A stretch of 64,000 nt of DNA, from NCBI RefSeq assembly GCF_000173775.1, contig NZ_ACCD01000018.1:20136-84135 (forward strand), in the 5' to 3' direction. This document shows, one piece after another, positions 44,710 to 55,349 of this stretch. Both the position numbers and the translations under genes were made by a program. This stretch comes from Yersinia rohdei ATCC 43380 (lineage in GTDB: Bacteria; Pseudomonadota; Gammaproteobacteria; Enterobacterales; Enterobacteriaceae). The stretch's first letter is position 1. Each line of letters begins with the position of its first letter. The notes beneath the pieces are model-generated. The model made no database searches. It saw nothing but the letters and a program-made list of their open reading frames with translations, and had not been told where the DNA came from.

Positions 44710-45218
44710 GCCGATTTTTCCGGATGTTTCAATTTTTTGTTTAACAGAAAGCTGTTCAGCAGCTGGCGAAAATCAGCCGGTTTCGCCGTGTCTGGCGACA
44801 ATGCAGCGCTCGTTTCTTCAACGGGTGGGCGGGGCAGGGTATGCAATTGGGTCACCTGCTGTGCGGTGACACCTAATACCAACCAGGTGTTGTCAACTTC
44901 GACGATAACAACCCGCTCACGTTGACCGACCTGACAACTGGCCCGCACATTTAATAGCTTATTATTACGCGCCTGTGGCGCAAAGCCTAACCGGCGCACC
45001 AACCAGGCAGCACATAAAATGAGCAGCAGAATGCCGCCTAAAACACTGCCAACCTGGGTCAGTACCGAACCTGCGGGCATGGCCGGTGCAGCTTGCTGCG
45101 TGGCAATACCCGGATGGCTGGCGGCAAACCCAGTCACCGCCGCCGGCGTTGCCACTGGCGAATCGGTGAGCGTTTTTGCATCAGTGGTTGTCACGGGTTC
45201 GGTTTGCGCAGCGCTCAT
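44706..45218 (-). CDS. fliO: flagellar export accessory protein FliO
   Basis: A 170-aa single-pass membrane protein that stabilises the FliP assembly. About 50 Ala/Thr/Pro-rich residues precede the membrane helix (about 54-75), followed by [34 protein letters not shown] (core motif [11 protein letters not shown]). Start overlaps the fliN stop (TAATG). Confidence 0.9.
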   Translation of the reverse strand: MSAAQTEPVTTTDAKTLTDSPVATPAAVTGFAASHPGIATQQAAPAMPAGSVLTQVGSVLGGILLLILCAAWLVRRLGFAPQARNNKLLNVRASCQVGQRERVVIVEVDNTWLVLGVTAQQVTQLHTLPRPPVEETSAALSPDTAKPADFRQLLNSFLLNKKLKHPEKSA

Positions 45219-45634
45219 TAGCGGCTCAGACGGCGCATACGTTCTGACGGGGTAATAATGTCAGTGATACGGACGCCGTATTTATCCGCGACCACCACCA
45301 CTTCACCCTGAGCAATCAGATAGCCGTTAATCAGAATATCCAAAGGTTCGCCCGCCAGACCATCAAGGGACACCACAGAACCTTGCGACAGGCGCAGTAA
45401 TTCTTTGATGGTCATTTTGGTGCGACCTAACTCTACAGTCAGTTTAACCGGAATATCGAGAATTAAATCAATATCTTGCGGATTACCCAGTCCATCTGGC
45501 GCTTCCAGTGATTTAAATACGCCTTCAGTCGAGGATGCTGGTTTATCCGCGGATTGCTGCTCATTAAACGCATCAGCCCACAGATCGTCCACGGATTCCT
45601 TTCCATCAGCAGACGGAAGCTTAGGGTCACTCAT
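45218..45634 (-). CDS. fliN: flagellar motor switch protein FliN
   Basis: A 138-aa C-ring protein. The C-terminal SpoA domain matches E. coli FliN almost exactly (DIDLILDIPVKLTVELGR, VDVVALDGLAGEPLDILING-type core, RITDIITPSERMRRLSR). ATG 45634, 8 nt after AGGA, gives the family start MSDPKL; the frame open from 45649 is five codons longer. It overlaps fliM by 8 nt. Confidence 0.94.
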   Translation of the reverse strand: MSDPKLPSADGKESVDDLWADAFNEQQSADKPASSTEGVFKSLEAPDGLGNPQDIDLILDIPVKLTVELGRTKMTIKELLRLSQGSVVSLDGLAGEPLDILINGYLIAQGEVVVVADKYGVRITDIITPSERMRRLSR

Positions 45635-46631
45635 TGGGCTGTTCCTCATTTAGAGCATTCAAAATAGGGTTAATCAAATGTTCAACACGTAGGGCATATT
45701 GCCCGTTTAATGTCCCGTACTGACTGGTCAGTACCGGCACACCGTCGACATGGCCGATCAGTCGATCCGGTTTATCTATCGGTAGCACATCCCCGGGTTG
45801 CAGCTTAAGTATCTGCGACAATCTCAGTGGGATATCAACAAAATTAGCCACCAGTTCCAGCTCGGAATGCTGAACTTGTTTGACCAAGGTTTCGCGCCAA
45901 TGGCTATCTTCCTGACGGGAGTTTTCCAGTGGTGGATTGGTCAAAAGTTCGCGCAGCGGCTCTATCATGGCGAACGGAATACAGATATTAAACTCGCCAC
46001 TTAAGGTGCCGATTTCCACATGGAATGGAGTGGTCACCACGATGTCGTTCGGCGAGGTGGTGATGTTGGTGAATTTCACCTGTATTTCCGAACGGACATA
46101 TTCCACATCTATTTTATAGATAGGGGCCCAGGCATCGCGGTAAGCATCCAGCGCAAGGCGCAGCATGCGGTTGATAACGCGTTGTTCGGTATGGGTAAAT
46201 TCACGGCCTTCAACTTTGGTCGGAAAACGGCCATCACCACCAAACAGGTTATCAACAGCAATAAAGACCAGACTCGGGGCGAAAACAAACAGCGCAGTGC
46301 CGCGCAGCGGCTTCAGATGTATCAGGTTGAGGTTGGTTGGAACCGGCAGGTTGCGGGCAAATTCATGATATGGCTGAATTTTTATTGGCCCAACGGTGAT
46401 ATCCGGGCTGCGGCGCAACAAGTTAAACAGCCCCATGCGGAACTGGCGAGCAAAACGCTCATTAATGATCTCCAGCGCATGCAGGCGCTCACGGACGACG
46501 CGTCGCTGAGTCGTCGGATCATAAGGTTTAACGTCGGTCTCGTTACCTGCCACAACTTCGGGTTCATCACCCCCGCTGTCGCCATTTAACAGTGCGTCAA
46601 TTTCTGCTTGTGAAAGAATGCTATCGCCCAT
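45627..46631 (-). CDS. fliM: flagellar motor switch protein FliM
   Basis: A 334-aa C-ring protein that binds phospho-CheY. The N-terminal CheY-binding peptide (MGDSILSQAEIDALLNGD) is intact, then the CheC-like middle domain (LFGGDGRFPTKVEGREFT) and the C-terminal SpoA domain (LVGHVDGVPV-type region near 290). It follows fliL by 5 nt. Confidence 0.95.
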   Translation of the reverse strand: MGDSILSQAEIDALLNGDSGGDEPEVVAGNETDVKPYDPTTQRRVVRERLHALEIINERFARQFRMGLFNLLRRSPDITVGPIKIQPYHEFARNLPVPTNLNLIHLKPLRGTALFVFAPSLVFIAVDNLFGGDGRFPTKVEGREFTHTEQRVINRMLRLALDAYRDAWAPIYKIDVEYVRSEIQVKFTNITTSPNDIVVTTPFHVEIGTLSGEFNICIPFAMIEPLRELLTNPPLENSRQEDSHWRETLVKQVQHSELELVANFVDIPLRLSQILKLQPGDVLPIDKPDRLIGHVDGVPVLTSQYGTLNGQYALRVEHLINPILNALNEEQPNE

Positions 46632-46636
46632 AATGA

Positions 46637-47107
46637 TTATCGCAATATGAATGCGGTAAACAGCACATCGCTGACTACCTGATTAGGTTGACCTTTAACC
46701 ATTGGCGGGCTAAGAACGTTTTTAATTTCAGCAACTAAGCGCTGTTTTCCTGCTTCGTTAGACAGGCTGTCAGCAGACTGACGGGAGAGCAGCAACAGCA
46801 AGCGGCTGCGCACTTCCGGTAGATAGTTATTGAGTTCTACGCGAGTGAACTCGTCAGGGAGCCTTAAGGTTAATCCGATATACAGCACACGATCCAGATT
46901 ATTATCTGGCGTGATCAGATTAACTGTGAAGGTTTCCAGTGGCATGAACACCGGGGCAACAGGCGTTGCTTTCGCTACGGCAGGTTTACTCTTATGGAGT
47001 ATCCACCAGCTATAACCGCCACCCGCAGATGCCGCTACCGCAATCAGCACCAGCAGGATCACCCAGATCGAACTCTTACGCTTGGCCGGGAAGGTTTTTT
47101 CAGACAT
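46637..47107 (-). CDS. fliL: flagellar basal body protein FliL
   Basis: A 156-aa single-pass protein around the stator; helix at about 15-36, then [16 protein letters not shown] and [21 protein letters not shown] 47107 gives the family start; an open frame begins at a TTG 10 codons earlier. First gene of fliLMNOPQR, preceded by the 160-nt fliK-fliL gap. Confidence 0.92.
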   Translation of the reverse strand: MSEKTFPAKRKSSIWVILLVLIAVAASAGGGYSWWILHKSKPAVAKATPVAPVFMPLETFTVNLITPDNNLDRVLYIGLTLRLPDEFTRVELNNYLPEVRSRLLLLLSRQSADSLSNEAGKQRLVAEIKNVLSPPMVKGQPNQVVSDVLFTAFILR

Positions 47108-47154
47108 GGAGAAGACAAATTCCTGTTTCGGTATCAAACCGGTGAATCACGATA

Positions 47155-47182
47155 ATAACGCGGGTAAAATCACCCACGTTAT
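47155..47182. repeat. hairpin in the fliK-fliL gap
   Basis: ATAACG-c-GGGT pairs with ACCC-a-CGTTAT around a 6-nt loop. It lies before fliL on the minus strand, possibly marking the boundary between the fliFGHIJK and fliLMNOPQR units. Confidence 0.5.
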
Positions 47183-47297
47183 CCGAATTATTGCTGATGA
47201 TTATCCCGCGTATCCTGAAACCCAATAGGCAGAATAGGTGGCGAAAAACAGCCTAACTTGTGCGTTTGTCACCTTTTGCGGCAACTTACCCCCCACT

Positions 47298-48653
47298 TTA
47301 GGCGAAAATATCAACACCCCCGCTGCCACTCGCCATGGCTTGCAACGCGGCAGGCGTGGTCAGCAAAGTGCTGTCCGGTGCATCACCTGAAGCTATTTCA
47401 CCGTATCCTGGCTGACCACGGGAGGCGAAATCCTGTTGACTCTGCTGTTGTGCTTGCTGCCATTGCCCTTCACTGCCAACACTGCTTTGGCCTAGCTGAA
47501 TACCACTTTCAGCCAAAGCACTGCGCAAACTTGGCATGGCGGCCTCAAGGGCGGCGCGTACCTGGCTGTGCGCTGAAGCAAAATGCAATTGCGCCTGGTT
47601 ATCTTCTATTTTAAGACTGATTTGCAGCGCACCTAATTCTTGCGGGTTGAGGCGCAACTCAGCGCTTTGCTGGCCATTGCGGCTAAACATAACCACTTGT
47701 TGTCCAAGTGATTGTTGCCATTCCTGGCTACCCAGTTGAGCACTTAAATGGCCACTGACGGGAACACTAACCTGGCTGCTGGTCGTTGTTGATAACACCG
47801 GGCTGGAGACGGGCGGCAGGGACGGCGTAATCGCGCCAGAACTTAGCTGTGTTTTATCTGTGCTGGCGGTGGTTACTGTGGGGTCGGCCTGCACCGCTTT
47901 CATGCTAAGGGCGCTGTTATCGATATCTTTTGCACTCACCGGGGCCAGTTTATCTTGTGCTGCAGTCAGCTTGGCTTTAGTGGTTGGCGCAGGGAGCAAG
48001 TCTAAGTCGCTGCTGCCGGTTTTATCATTTTTTACATGGCTGATGGTGCTGCCAATCAGTGCCGCTAACCCTTTATCTTGCGAGGTCAGGTTGGTTAGAG
48101 CAGCAATATCTTGGCGCGACGTGGTTTTGCTAGCGGTCAGGCCATTCCCCGCGGTCTCGGTGGATTTTTGCCCAAGACTGGCTGTTCCCAAGGTGTTGGC
48201 AACTTGATGTGGCAGCATTGCCAGCAAGGTTTGCAAGGCGGTGAGGTCAACCTTATCATTGGTTTTATCGCCCGTGCTGTCAGCACTGAGGGCGATTTTT
48301 TTGCTGCCTGCCGCCTCTGTGGTTTGCCCCGCTTGAGTCAAGCTTGCTGGTAATGTGGCGCTGATATCACCCAAGGTGCTCAACAACTGATTCAGTTTGC
48401 TGTTACTCACCCCAGATTTACCGGCATGTGCATCAGCAGTGATATCGGTAGCGGCTGCCAGAGAGGATTTCAGTGTTGAAGCATCAAGGGCGGTGAGCTC
48501 TTTACCCAGTTGGTCGCCCAGCAGTTTGGCAAAATCTGCCGGTAGCCCCGCATCGGTAAACAGTGCCGCAATAGATAATGAGGAGGTGGCCCCCTCAGCA
48601 TCACTGGTGGCGGTGGTAGATAATGCTGTCGCAGGCAATAAAGACAGATTCAT
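47298..48653 (-). CDS. fliK: hook-length control protein FliK
   Basis: A 451-aa exported ruler that measures hook length and switches FlhB specificity. The N-terminal two thirds is Ala/Ser/Thr-rich, low in complexity and probably disordered; the C-terminal domain has QQVVMFSRNGQQSAELRLNPQELGALQISLKIED (motif AELRLNPQELGALQI), the FlhB-binding core. ATG overlaps the fliJ stop (ATGA), with AAGGAG upstream. Confidence 0.92.
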   Translation of the reverse strand: MNLSLLPATALSTTATSDAEGATSSLSIAALFTDAGLPADFAKLLGDQLGKELTALDASTLKSSLAAATDITADAHAGKSGVSNSKLNQLLSTLGDISATLPASLTQAGQTTEAAGSKKIALSADSTGDKTNDKVDLTALQTLLAMLPHQVANTLGTASLGQKSTETAGNGLTASKTTSRQDIAALTNLTSQDKGLAALIGSTISHVKNDKTGSSDLDLLPAPTTKAKLTAAQDKLAPVSAKDIDNSALSMKAVQADPTVTTASTDKTQLSSGAITPSLPPVSSPVLSTTTSSQVSVPVSGHLSAQLGSQEWQQSLGQQVVMFSRNGQQSAELRLNPQELGALQISLKIEDNQAQLHFASAHSQVRAALEAAMPSLRSALAESGIQLGQSSVGSEGQWQQAQQQSQQDFASRGQPGYGEIASGDAPDSTLLTTPAALQAMASGSGGVDIFA

Positions 48654-49096
48654 GAATTTAGACTCCTTTGTGAGGCGCGCTGGGCGAACTCATCCATCAA
48701 TTTTTGATCTAAACGGTTTTCTTGCAGGCGTGCCGTGGTGTCAGCCCGTTCTTGTAATGTTTCAAATGCGTTTAACCGTTGTTGCTTTTCTTGCCAATAC
48801 TTCACTGCCTGTTCAACTTTGACATTCCACTGAGCCAATTGATTACGATGTTGATCAATGGCTTGCTCCAAAGTTTGAATAAATTGTTGATAATTCTGCC
48901 ATCTGGAAGAGGCCATCCCCTGACTTAGGGTGTCATTCAATTGCACCCGATACTCATCTTGATAAGACAACAACATAGTGAGTTGCTGCTCAGCGTTTTG
49001 GTAGGACAGACGCGCTTGCCCCAGTTGAGTACTGGCCTGTTCGACGGCCTTTTTAGCCAATTCGCGCAGGGTGACGAGAGGTGACTGATTCTTCAT
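48650..49096 (-). CDS. fliJ: flagellar export protein FliJ
   Basis: A 148-aa coiled-coil stalk protein of the export ATPase. It matches E. coli FliJ in SYQDEYRVQLNDTLSQGM, WQNYQQFIQTLEQAIDQHR and the C-terminus NRLDQKLMDEFAQRA. ATG 49096 has GAGGAA upstream; ATG 49108 in the same frame is also possible. Confidence 0.92.
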   Translation of the reverse strand: MKNQSPLVTLRELAKKAVEQASTQLGQARLSYQNAEQQLTMLLSYQDEYRVQLNDTLSQGMASSRWQNYQQFIQTLEQAIDQHRNQLAQWNVKVEQAVKYWQEKQQRLNAFETLQERADTTARLQENRLDQKLMDEFAQRASQRSLNS

Positions 49097-49108
49097 CGTA
49101 TTCCTCAT

Positions 49109-49235
49109 TTATCCCTTTCGTACTTAAAGCCGCAGGGTTATTGGCTATGTTCACTTACCCGAATCACTCACTTGAGCCAGCTCATCGGGATCTGTTTACT
49201 TACCGCCTACCTGTAACGCTAATTTCTTGGGTATA
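49109..49235. repeat. palindromic intergenic element, copy 3, between fliI and fliJ
   Basis: About 127 bp that runs from ATCCCTTTCGTACTTAAAGC to TTCTTGGGTATA, with internal GAATCACTCACTTGAGCC and CATCGGGATCTG motifs. The motif order AATCACT...CATCGGGA...TTACTTACC is shared with 54138-54262, and the ends resemble the shorter copies at 19197 and 22923. I recall this type as a Yersinia palindromic (Ypal-like) repeat; the name is from memory. It splits fliI from fliJ, which are adjacent in E. coli. Confidence 0.65.
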
Positions 49236-49268
49236 AAGCCGGATGGCAGAGACATCATCGGCGGGTTA

Positions 49269-50633
49269 TTAGCCAGGAAACAGGCTCGTCAGGTGCTGGC
49301 AGGCATCTTCGTAACTGCTGCGCTCAAACATGCCTTGCTGCAAGAAAATTTCCATTTGCGGGTACAGGGCGATAGCTTTATCCAGTAAAGGATCACTACC
49401 GGCGGCATAAGCCCCCACACTGACCAAATCGCGGTTACGTTGGAAACTGGCAAGCAACTGTTTGAATTGACGCACTTTACTGTAGTGATTCTCATCAATC
49501 AGCGAGGTCATGGCGCGGCTGATTGACGCCTCAATATCGATAGCAGGATAGTGACCTGATTCTGCCAAACGGCGCGATAACACCACATGTCCGTCGAGAA
49601 TGGCGCGAGCAGAGTCAGCAATAGGGTCTTGCTGGTCATCACCTTCGGTTAATACGGTATAAAATGCGGTAATTGAGCCACCACCAGAAACACCATTACC
49701 GGCACGTTCAACCAACGCGGGTAATTTGGCGAATACGGAGGGCGGATAACCTTTGGTTGCTGGAGGTTCCCCGATGGCCAGGGCAATTTCGCGTTGCGCC
49801 ATGGCATAGCGGGTCAGGGAATCCATAATCAGCAATACGTGTTGACCACGGTCACGGAAATCTTCCGCAATGCGAGTGGCATAGGCGGCACCTTGCATGC
49901 GTAATAATGGCGAGACATCCGCTGGAGCGGCTATCACCACCGATCGTGCCCGGCCTTCAGGGCCTAAAATATTTTCGATAAAATCTTTTACTTCGCGGCC
50001 ACGTTCACCAATCAATCCAACCACAATGACATCGGCTTGGGTGTAGCGCGCCATCATCCCCAATAGCACACTTTTACCCACCCCGGAACCGGCGAACAGG
50101 CCCATACGCTGGCCACGGCCCACGGTTAACAGGGAATTAATGGTTCGTACGCCGACATCCAATACTTGCTCAATCGCGGTGCGTTGCAATGGGTTGATGG
50201 GCGGGGTAATCAGCGGGGCGCAATAGCTTGTTTCCGGTGCAGGTAGGCCATCGAGCGGCTTGGCACTGCCATCCAGCACGCGGCCCAGTAATTCAGGGCC
50301 GAGAGGCAATTGTTTGCTGGCAGAAGCCCCGCCAGAGGTCACGCGCGCATAGACTCGAGCGCCAGGCACAATTCCTTCCACTTCTTCCAGCGGCATAAGA
50401 AAGAGATGCTGGCCATTAAAGCCGACCACTTCACTCTCCACCTCCTGAACCTCGCCATTATCATGGCGTTCAATCAGGCAGGTCGCGCCTATTGGCAGTT
50501 GCAGACCGGTGGCTTCCAGCACCAAACCGGTGGCGCGGGTCAAGCGGCCATAACGGCGAATAATGGTTGATTGAGTTATGCGCTCTTCGAATTTATCTAA
50601 AGAGGTAAGCCAGCGACCCAGACGGGCAGTCAT
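49269..50633 (-). CDS. fliI: flagellar export ATPase FliI
   Basis: A 454-aa F1-beta-like ATPase that energises export. Walker A is [14 protein letters not shown], Walker [14 protein letters not shown], plus [15 protein letters not shown] 50633 overlaps the fliH stop (TAATG) with GGGAGAA upstream and gives the E. coli-like start [13 protein letters not shown]; the frame opens 10 codons earlier. Confidence 0.95.
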   Translation of the reverse strand: MTARLGRWLTSLDKFEERITQSTIIRRYGRLTRATGLVLEATGLQLPIGATCLIERHDNGEVQEVESEVVGFNGQHLFLMPLEEVEGIVPGARVYARVTSGGASASKQLPLGPELLGRVLDGSAKPLDGLPAPETSYCAPLITPPINPLQRTAIEQVLDVGVRTINSLLTVGRGQRMGLFAGSGVGKSVLLGMMARYTQADVIVVGLIGERGREVKDFIENILGPEGRARSVVIAAPADVSPLLRMQGAAYATRIAEDFRDRGQHVLLIMDSLTRYAMAQREIALAIGEPPATKGYPPSVFAKLPALVERAGNGVSGGGSITAFYTVLTEGDDQQDPIADSARAILDGHVVLSRRLAESGHYPAIDIEASISRAMTSLIDENHYSKVRQFKQLLASFQRNRDLVSVGAYAAGSDPLLDKAIALYPQMEIFLQQGMFERSSYEDACQHLTSLFPG

Positions 50634-51355
50634 TATAATTCTCCCGGTGCAGCCAGACGGCACAGTTCATGCCAACGGGTTGCCAGGCTGGCGTCCAAAT
50701 CGCCTTCTTCAGCGCTGACTTTACACCCGCCCGGATGAATTTGACCGTCACCCAATAAGCGCCAGCCGTGCAGGCTCAGGGTGCTTCCTAACCGTTGCTC
50801 TACCACGGCTAAATCATTTGGATTCACTCGTAATTGCGGCTTGCCGGCAAACATGGGCTCCTGCTGAATCATTTGCTGAATTTGGGCCAGCAAGGCGGTG
50901 CCATCACAAATTGCCGGTTGCCCCAGAATTTGTTTCGCCGCCGCCAATGCCATTTGCATCAACCGCGAGGCAATAACACTGTCCAGCGCATCCAATGTGC
51001 TTTGAAAATCGTTGACCAACAGTTGCCAGTGCGCAGTTATTGGTGCTAATTGTTTCTCGGCATCGGCCAGTGCCTGCTGATGGCCTTCTTCTAAACCGGT
51101 TTGGTAACCTTTATCCAGACCTTCTTGTAATCCTTTGGCAAACCCTTGTTGGCGGCCTTGTTTCTCAGCTTCGAGTTGCAGATTAACCAGCATTTGTTGC
51201 TCATTAACCTCGGTCGATTCAGAAACCAAACTCGGCTCGTCAGTGAATAACATACTGAGGTCGGGGGCCGGAGCTGTAGAGCTGGATTCTGGCTGACTGG
51301 CAAAGTCGTTAAGTGACCAAGGTTGCCAGGGCAGGGATTTAATCCGATCAGACAT
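50633..51355 (-). CDS. fliH: flagellar export ATPase regulator FliH
   Basis: A 240-aa negative regulator and tether of FliI. It has the tryptophan-containing N-terminus ([12 protein letters not shown]), a GxxxG-repeat helix ([21 protein letters not shown]) and a C-terminal domain ending [21 protein letters not shown] 51355 with GAGGA upstream matches the family and overlaps fliG by 8 nt. Confidence 0.94.
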   Translation of the reverse strand: MSDRIKSLPWQPWSLNDFASQPESSSTAPAPDLSMLFTDEPSLVSESTEVNEQQMLVNLQLEAEKQGRQQGFAKGLQEGLDKGYQTGLEEGHQQALADAEKQLAPITAHWQLLVNDFQSTLDALDSVIASRLMQMALAAAKQILGQPAICDGTALLAQIQQMIQQEPMFAGKPQLRVNPNDLAVVEQRLGSTLSLHGWRLLGDGQIHPGGCKVSAEEGDLDASLATRWHELCRLAAPGEL

Positions 51356-52340
51356 AAATATCCTCGCCACCGCCAATCACTATCTCGCCGCTTTCCGCCA
51401 AACGACGGACGATGAGCAAGATGGCTTTTTGTTCGTTTTCGACCAGCGACATACGTACCGGCCCGCGAGTTGCCAAGTCGTCGCGCAGAATTTCTGCTGC
51501 ACGCAAGGACATGTTGCTGAGGAAGCGCTCGCGCAGCGCCTGATCGGCACCTTTCAAGGCAATCAACAGCGACTCGTTGTCTATCTCTTGCAGTAAGCGC
51601 TGAATGCTGCGGTCGTCGACACTGACCAAGTTCTCGAACAGGAACATTTCGTCGATAATTTTCTGTGCCAGTTCGCCGTCGTATTCGCGCACCGCATCCA
51701 TAACCGTCTCTTCCTGCTGGGTTTTCATCAGGTTGATAATCTCAGCCGCGGTGCGGATACCGCCCATTTTGCTGCGTTTGAGATTCTGGCCATCCAGCAA
51801 GTTATTCAAGACTTCAGTCAATTCAGCCAATGCGGCGGGTTGGACACCGCCAAAGGTGGCAATACGCAACATGACATCGTTGCGCAGGCGTTCGTCGAAC
51901 AGAGCCAAAATATCTGCCGCCTGAGCACGTTTGAGATGCACCAATATGGTAGCGATAATCTGCGGATGCTCGTCGCGGATAAGATCGGCCGCCATTTGCG
52001 GTTCCATAAAGTTGAGCGATTCCATGCCACTGCTGGTCTCGCGTGATTCCAGAATGTCTTCCAACAGGCTGGAGGCGCGCTCTTCGCCCAAGGCTTTTAT
52101 CAGCACACTGCGCAGATAATCGCTGGCGTTAACACTCAGTGCGGCATATTGCTCTGCGTCGTCTTCAAATTCAGCCAATACATCAACCAATTGTTGATGA
52201 GAGACCTGACTCATACTCGCCATGGTGGTACTGAGTTGCTGCACTTCGCGCGAGGAGAGGTGCTTAAATACCTCGGCGGCATGGTCTTCACCCAGCGTCA
52301 TCAGCATGATGGCGCTCTTTTCAGTTCCGGTCAGGCTCAT
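51348..52340 (-). CDS. fliG: flagellar motor switch protein FliG
   Basis: A 330-aa C-ring torque protein. Armadillo-like domains carry the EHPQ motif ([14 protein letters not shown]) and [14 protein letters not shown]; the C-terminal torque helix with charged residues ([28 protein letters not shown], motif [12 protein letters not shown]) contacts MotA. It overlaps fliF by 4 nt (ATGA). Confidence 0.95.
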   Translation of the reverse strand: MSLTGTEKSAIMLMTLGEDHAAEVFKHLSSREVQQLSTTMASMSQVSHQQLVDVLAEFEDDAEQYAALSVNASDYLRSVLIKALGEERASSLLEDILESRETSSGMESLNFMEPQMAADLIRDEHPQIIATILVHLKRAQAADILALFDERLRNDVMLRIATFGGVQPAALAELTEVLNNLLDGQNLKRSKMGGIRTAAEIINLMKTQQEETVMDAVREYDGELAQKIIDEMFLFENLVSVDDRSIQRLLQEIDNESLLIALKGADQALRERFLSNMSLRAAEILRDDLATRGPVRMSLVENEQKAILLIVRRLAESGEIVIGGGEDIYV

Positions 52341-54031
52341 TGGTCGTTACTCATCCATTGACGGATAACCAGCGCAACAACACGTGGGTCTTTATCCGCA
52401 AGTTCGCGTATACGCTGGGCCTGAACTTCAGCACTTATCCGCTGCTGATTTTTCTTACGCAGGGCCAGCTCTTCTTTGCTTTGTTTTACTGTTTCAGTGA
52501 CTTGTGCAGCCTGTACCATACTGTTGACCGAGGCTGCGGCTTTATCAGCAACGTTTTTCTTGGCAAGCATTGGGCGTACCAATTTGCGCCATAGAATCCA
52601 GGTCACCAGTAAGATAAGCAGATAGCGACCCGCATTCAGCAACTGGTCAAAGAACGATTGTTGTTGCCAGAATGGCAGTGCACGGCCAGTAGTATCGTCA
52701 GTAGCATTAAAGGGTGTATTCACAACATTTAATGTATCGCCACGGTTAGTGGAGAAGCCCATCGCCTCACGGGTCAGAGATTCCACCTGTGCCAGTTGAT
52801 CTTTCGTCAGCGCAATGGGCTTGCCTGCTTTATCGCTGCCGTAATTGACAACCACTGCGACGGAAAGACGCTGCACCATGCCCGCTTGTTGCTGGGTATG
52901 ACGGATAGTGCGGTCAACTTCGTAGTTAGTGGTTTGGTCATGCCGGCTATTGCTGGATGTTGCCGTAGAGCGGGCCGCTGGCGTCGCCGCTGGACGAGCT
53001 GCCGCATTGGCATTATTTGCCCCCGCAGGCTGAGTGACTTCAATCGGCGCAACCGGTGTGGCAGATGGCTGGTTGGATAATGCCCCCGGCACTCCGCCGA
53101 CATTAGAGCCGCCTAATTGTTCACTGGTGCTGATTTGCGCAGAACGCACGGCACCCTGATTGGCGGACTGGTTCGGTTTGTACTCTTCGTCAGTTTGCTC
53201 GCGGCTGGCGAAATCAACTTGTGCGGTGACCTGCGCATGCACATTGCCACTGCCGACCATGGGGGCCAGAATGGTTTCGATACGGCGTTGGAAGCGGTTT
53301 TCAACTTCATTGGTGAATTTGAGTTGCGCTGCATTTAAGTCGCGACCGGCACTGTCGGACTGCGTCAGTAAACGGCCGGTTTGATCGACCACAGTGACAT
53401 TAGCTGGCGGTAAGCCCGCCACACTGCTGGAGACCATATAGACGATGGCATTAATCTGGCCATCATCGAGCGCGCGGCCGGGTTGTAGGGCAAGAGTGAC
53501 TGAGGCGGTCGGTGATTTTTGTTCGCGGACAAAAAGTGAGGGTTTCGGCATCGCTAAATGCACCCGAACATTCAATACCGGCCCAAGTGTGCCAATAGTT
53601 CGGGCGAGTTCACCTTCCAGTGCCCGCTGATAGTTTACTTGCTCACTAAATTGGCTGATGCCAAATTTTTCTTGGTCTAGCAGTTCGAAACCAACTGCAC
53701 CACCTTTGGGTAAACCTTGTTGGGCCAGACGTAGACGGGTTTCATGCACCTTATCAGCCGGGATCAACAGCGCTCCGCCACTATCAGCAAAGCGATACGG
53801 AATATTGAGCTGTGTGAGTTGCGTGACAATATCACCACCGTCACGATCACTCAGATTGCTATAAAGAACGCGGTAATCCGGGCTTTTAGCCCATAACATC
53901 AGCGCGACAATAATCGAAATAGCTGCAGCCGCTGCAATCAGCAGGGGGATTTTTGGATTCGCGCGTAGGCGTGCCAGTGTGGTCGCAAAGGTATTTTCAC
54001 GATTTTCACCGCCGGTTATCGAGGCATTCAT
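52337..54031 (-). CDS. fliF: flagellar MS-ring protein FliF
   Basis: A 564-aa inner-membrane ring protein with helices at about 30-48 and 445-465, ring-building motifs ([40 protein letters not shown], here as motifs GAVGFELLD and [12 protein letters not shown]) and a C-terminal FliG-binding tail ([13 protein letters not shown]). The region 280-345 is Asn/Ala/Pro/Thr-rich. First gene of the leftward fliFGHIJK unit. Confidence 0.95.
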   Translation of the reverse strand: MNASITGGENRENTFATTLARLRANPKIPLLIAAAAAISIIVALMLWAKSPDYRVLYSNLSDRDGGDIVTQLTQLNIPYRFADSGGALLIPADKVHETRLRLAQQGLPKGGAVGFELLDQEKFGISQFSEQVNYQRALEGELARTIGTLGPVLNVRVHLAMPKPSLFVREQKSPTASVTLALQPGRALDDGQINAIVYMVSSSVAGLPPANVTVVDQTGRLLTQSDSAGRDLNAAQLKFTNEVENRFQRRIETILAPMVGSGNVHAQVTAQVDFASREQTDEEYKPNQSANQGAVRSAQISTSEQLGGSNVGGVPGALSNQPSATPVAPIEVTQPAGANNANAAARPAATPAARSTATSSNSRHDQTTNYEVDRTIRHTQQQAGMVQRLSVAVVVNYGSDKAGKPIALTKDQLAQVESLTREAMGFSTNRGDTLNVVNTPFNATDDTTGRALPFWQQQSFFDQLLNAGRYLLILLVTWILWRKLVRPMLAKKNVADKAAASVNSMVQAAQVTETVKQSKEELALRKKNQQRISAEVQAQRIRELADKDPRVVALVIRQWMSNDQ

Positions 54032-54137
54032 ACACGTCCTTGGCCAAGCTGAACAACGTTTAAGTGAGTATTTTTTATGTAATTATTGTGTCGAAACAAA
54101 ACAGACTCCCAAGAGCAGTGGGCGATAAATCATTAAT

Positions 54138-54262
54138 ATCCCCGTCATCTTTCAGACTACAGAGGTGTTGGCAGCGCGCGTTTACCCTAATCACTTACCG
54201 GTGTAAGCACATCGGGACTCTCTTGCTTACCCTCTCCTGCCGTTGAAACTTGTTGGCTTCCC
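54138..54262. repeat. palindromic intergenic element, copy 4, between fliF and fliE
   Basis: Starts near ATCCCCGTCATCTTTCAG and shares AATCACTTACC, GTAAGC, CATCGGGA and TTGCTTACC in order with copy 3. It occupies the left part of the fliF-fliE divergent region, upstream of the FlhDC box. More degenerate than copy 3. Confidence 0.55.
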
Positions 54263-54400
54263 TATTTATGGGCCCGCCATTATTTGCTGTAAGTGATAAA
54301 TTCGATGGCCCAATAAGCTGGTATTTTTGTGCTTAATTAGCCGCTTTAGCACAAAAACCATGTGTTAGGGTGTCATCCTGAAAAAAGTGATACTTGTTTG

Positions 54401-54437
54401 ATGGCAAATAGCCGCATTAACGTCGTTATTTGTCACA
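54401..54437 (+). promoter_or_regulatory. candidate FlhDC box for fliE/fliF
   Basis: AAATAGCC (54406-54413), 10-nt spacer, CGTTATTT (54424-54431): an inverted repeat fitting the FlhD4C2 pattern AAATA(A/G)CG-N10-12-CG(C/T)TATTT. It lies between the divergent fliF and fliE, 37 nt before the fliE start codon. Confidence 0.65.
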
Positions 54438-54473
54438 CAGTTATTGACCAACTGAAGCATTCAGGGGATGAGC

Positions 54474-54785
54474 ATGTCTGTTCAAGGTATTGAAGGGGTT
54501 TTACAGCAGTTACAGGTCACCGCATTGCAAGCATCTAACTCTGCAAAAACGTTGCCAGTAGAAGCAGGTTTTGCCACTGAATTAAAAGCAGCTATCGGTA
54601 AAATAAGTGATAATCAGCAGACAGCCCGCACACTGGCGCAGAATTTTGAATTAGGCGTGCCCGGCGTTGGTCTTAATGATGTGATGGTGAATATGCAAAA
54701 ATCATCAGTCTCTTTGCAGCTCGGAATTCAAGTACGTAATAAGTTGGTCGCCGCTTATCAAGATGTAATGAATATGGGCGTGTAG
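54474..54785 (+). CDS. fliE: flagellar hook-basal body complex protein FliE
   Basis: A 103-aa MS-ring-to-rod adaptor. It matches E. coli FliE in SVQGIEGVLQQLQ and GVGLNDVMVNMQKSSVSLQLGIQVRNKLVAAYQ (motif QVRNKLVAAYQ). ATG 54474 is 6 nt after GGGG; ATG 54468 abuts the ribosome-binding site. Divergent from fliF and apparently monocistronic. Confidence 0.94.
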   Translation: MSVQGIEGVLQQLQVTALQASNSAKTLPVEAGFATELKAAIGKISDNQQTARTLAQNFELGVPGVGLNDVMVNMQKSSVSLQLGIQVRNKLVAAYQDVMNMGV

Positions 54786-55310
54786 GCAGATAAGATCATT
54801 GAATTATATAGTAAAAATAATCACCCAAATTTCTTATGGGGCATGAGTGGGGCATTTTGCCAGAATTTCGTATTGAGTATTGATATGGCTTGCTGGATAT
54901 TTCTGCGAAACGCCTCAAGGCGTTATTTCATTTCTGCCCTGTGATGCTGTTGAATACTCACCCCCACAACCTAATTTGAAGATATAACTTTGGCGATGAA
55001 AGCTCCGCTGTCACTGTCTTATCGGTTTTTTCTCGCCTCTCTGGTCTGAATCTGAATGTGATATTGCGGCGCATTGGGTGACACGCGAAACGGCGTAGCC
55101 TCATCCAATACCCTTGTTTTAATGCTGTACCCCATTGACTGGCGCAAATCAGCCGCAATCTTTTTGTTTTTTCATGTAAAAACCCAATACGCAGAAATCT
55201 GACAGCGAAGGCTCGGTTAATCACGGGTTTTTTTTGCTTTTCTGCATTCGAATCAATGCTGGGGCGGGAATTCAAAGGTTATGAAACAGCGCTAAACCGA
55301 ATTTTAGGCA
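54786..55310. other. gene-poor segment after fliE
   Basis: A minus-strand frame at 54958-55275 would encode 105 Arg/Lys-rich residues (ending SSPKLYLQIRLWG). It has no good ribosome-binding site that I can see and does not look like a folded protein. The segment may be a repeat or mobile remnant; I have the impression of having seen similar translated sequence in Yersinia but cannot verify it. Confidence 0.3.
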
Positions 55311-55349
55311 TAAAAAAAATCCCTTATCTCCGTATGTTTGATAAGGGAT
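55311..55349 (-). terminator. strong intrinsic terminator of the ArcZ-like sRNA
   Basis: ATCCCTTATC/GATAAGGGAT, 10 bp without mismatch, then eight T on the minus strand. Confidence 0.92.

Noticed and set aside
54958..55275. 105-aa Arg-rich minus-strand ORF
   Set aside because: No convincing ribosome-binding site, no recognisable domain and odd composition; described only as part of a gene-poor segment.
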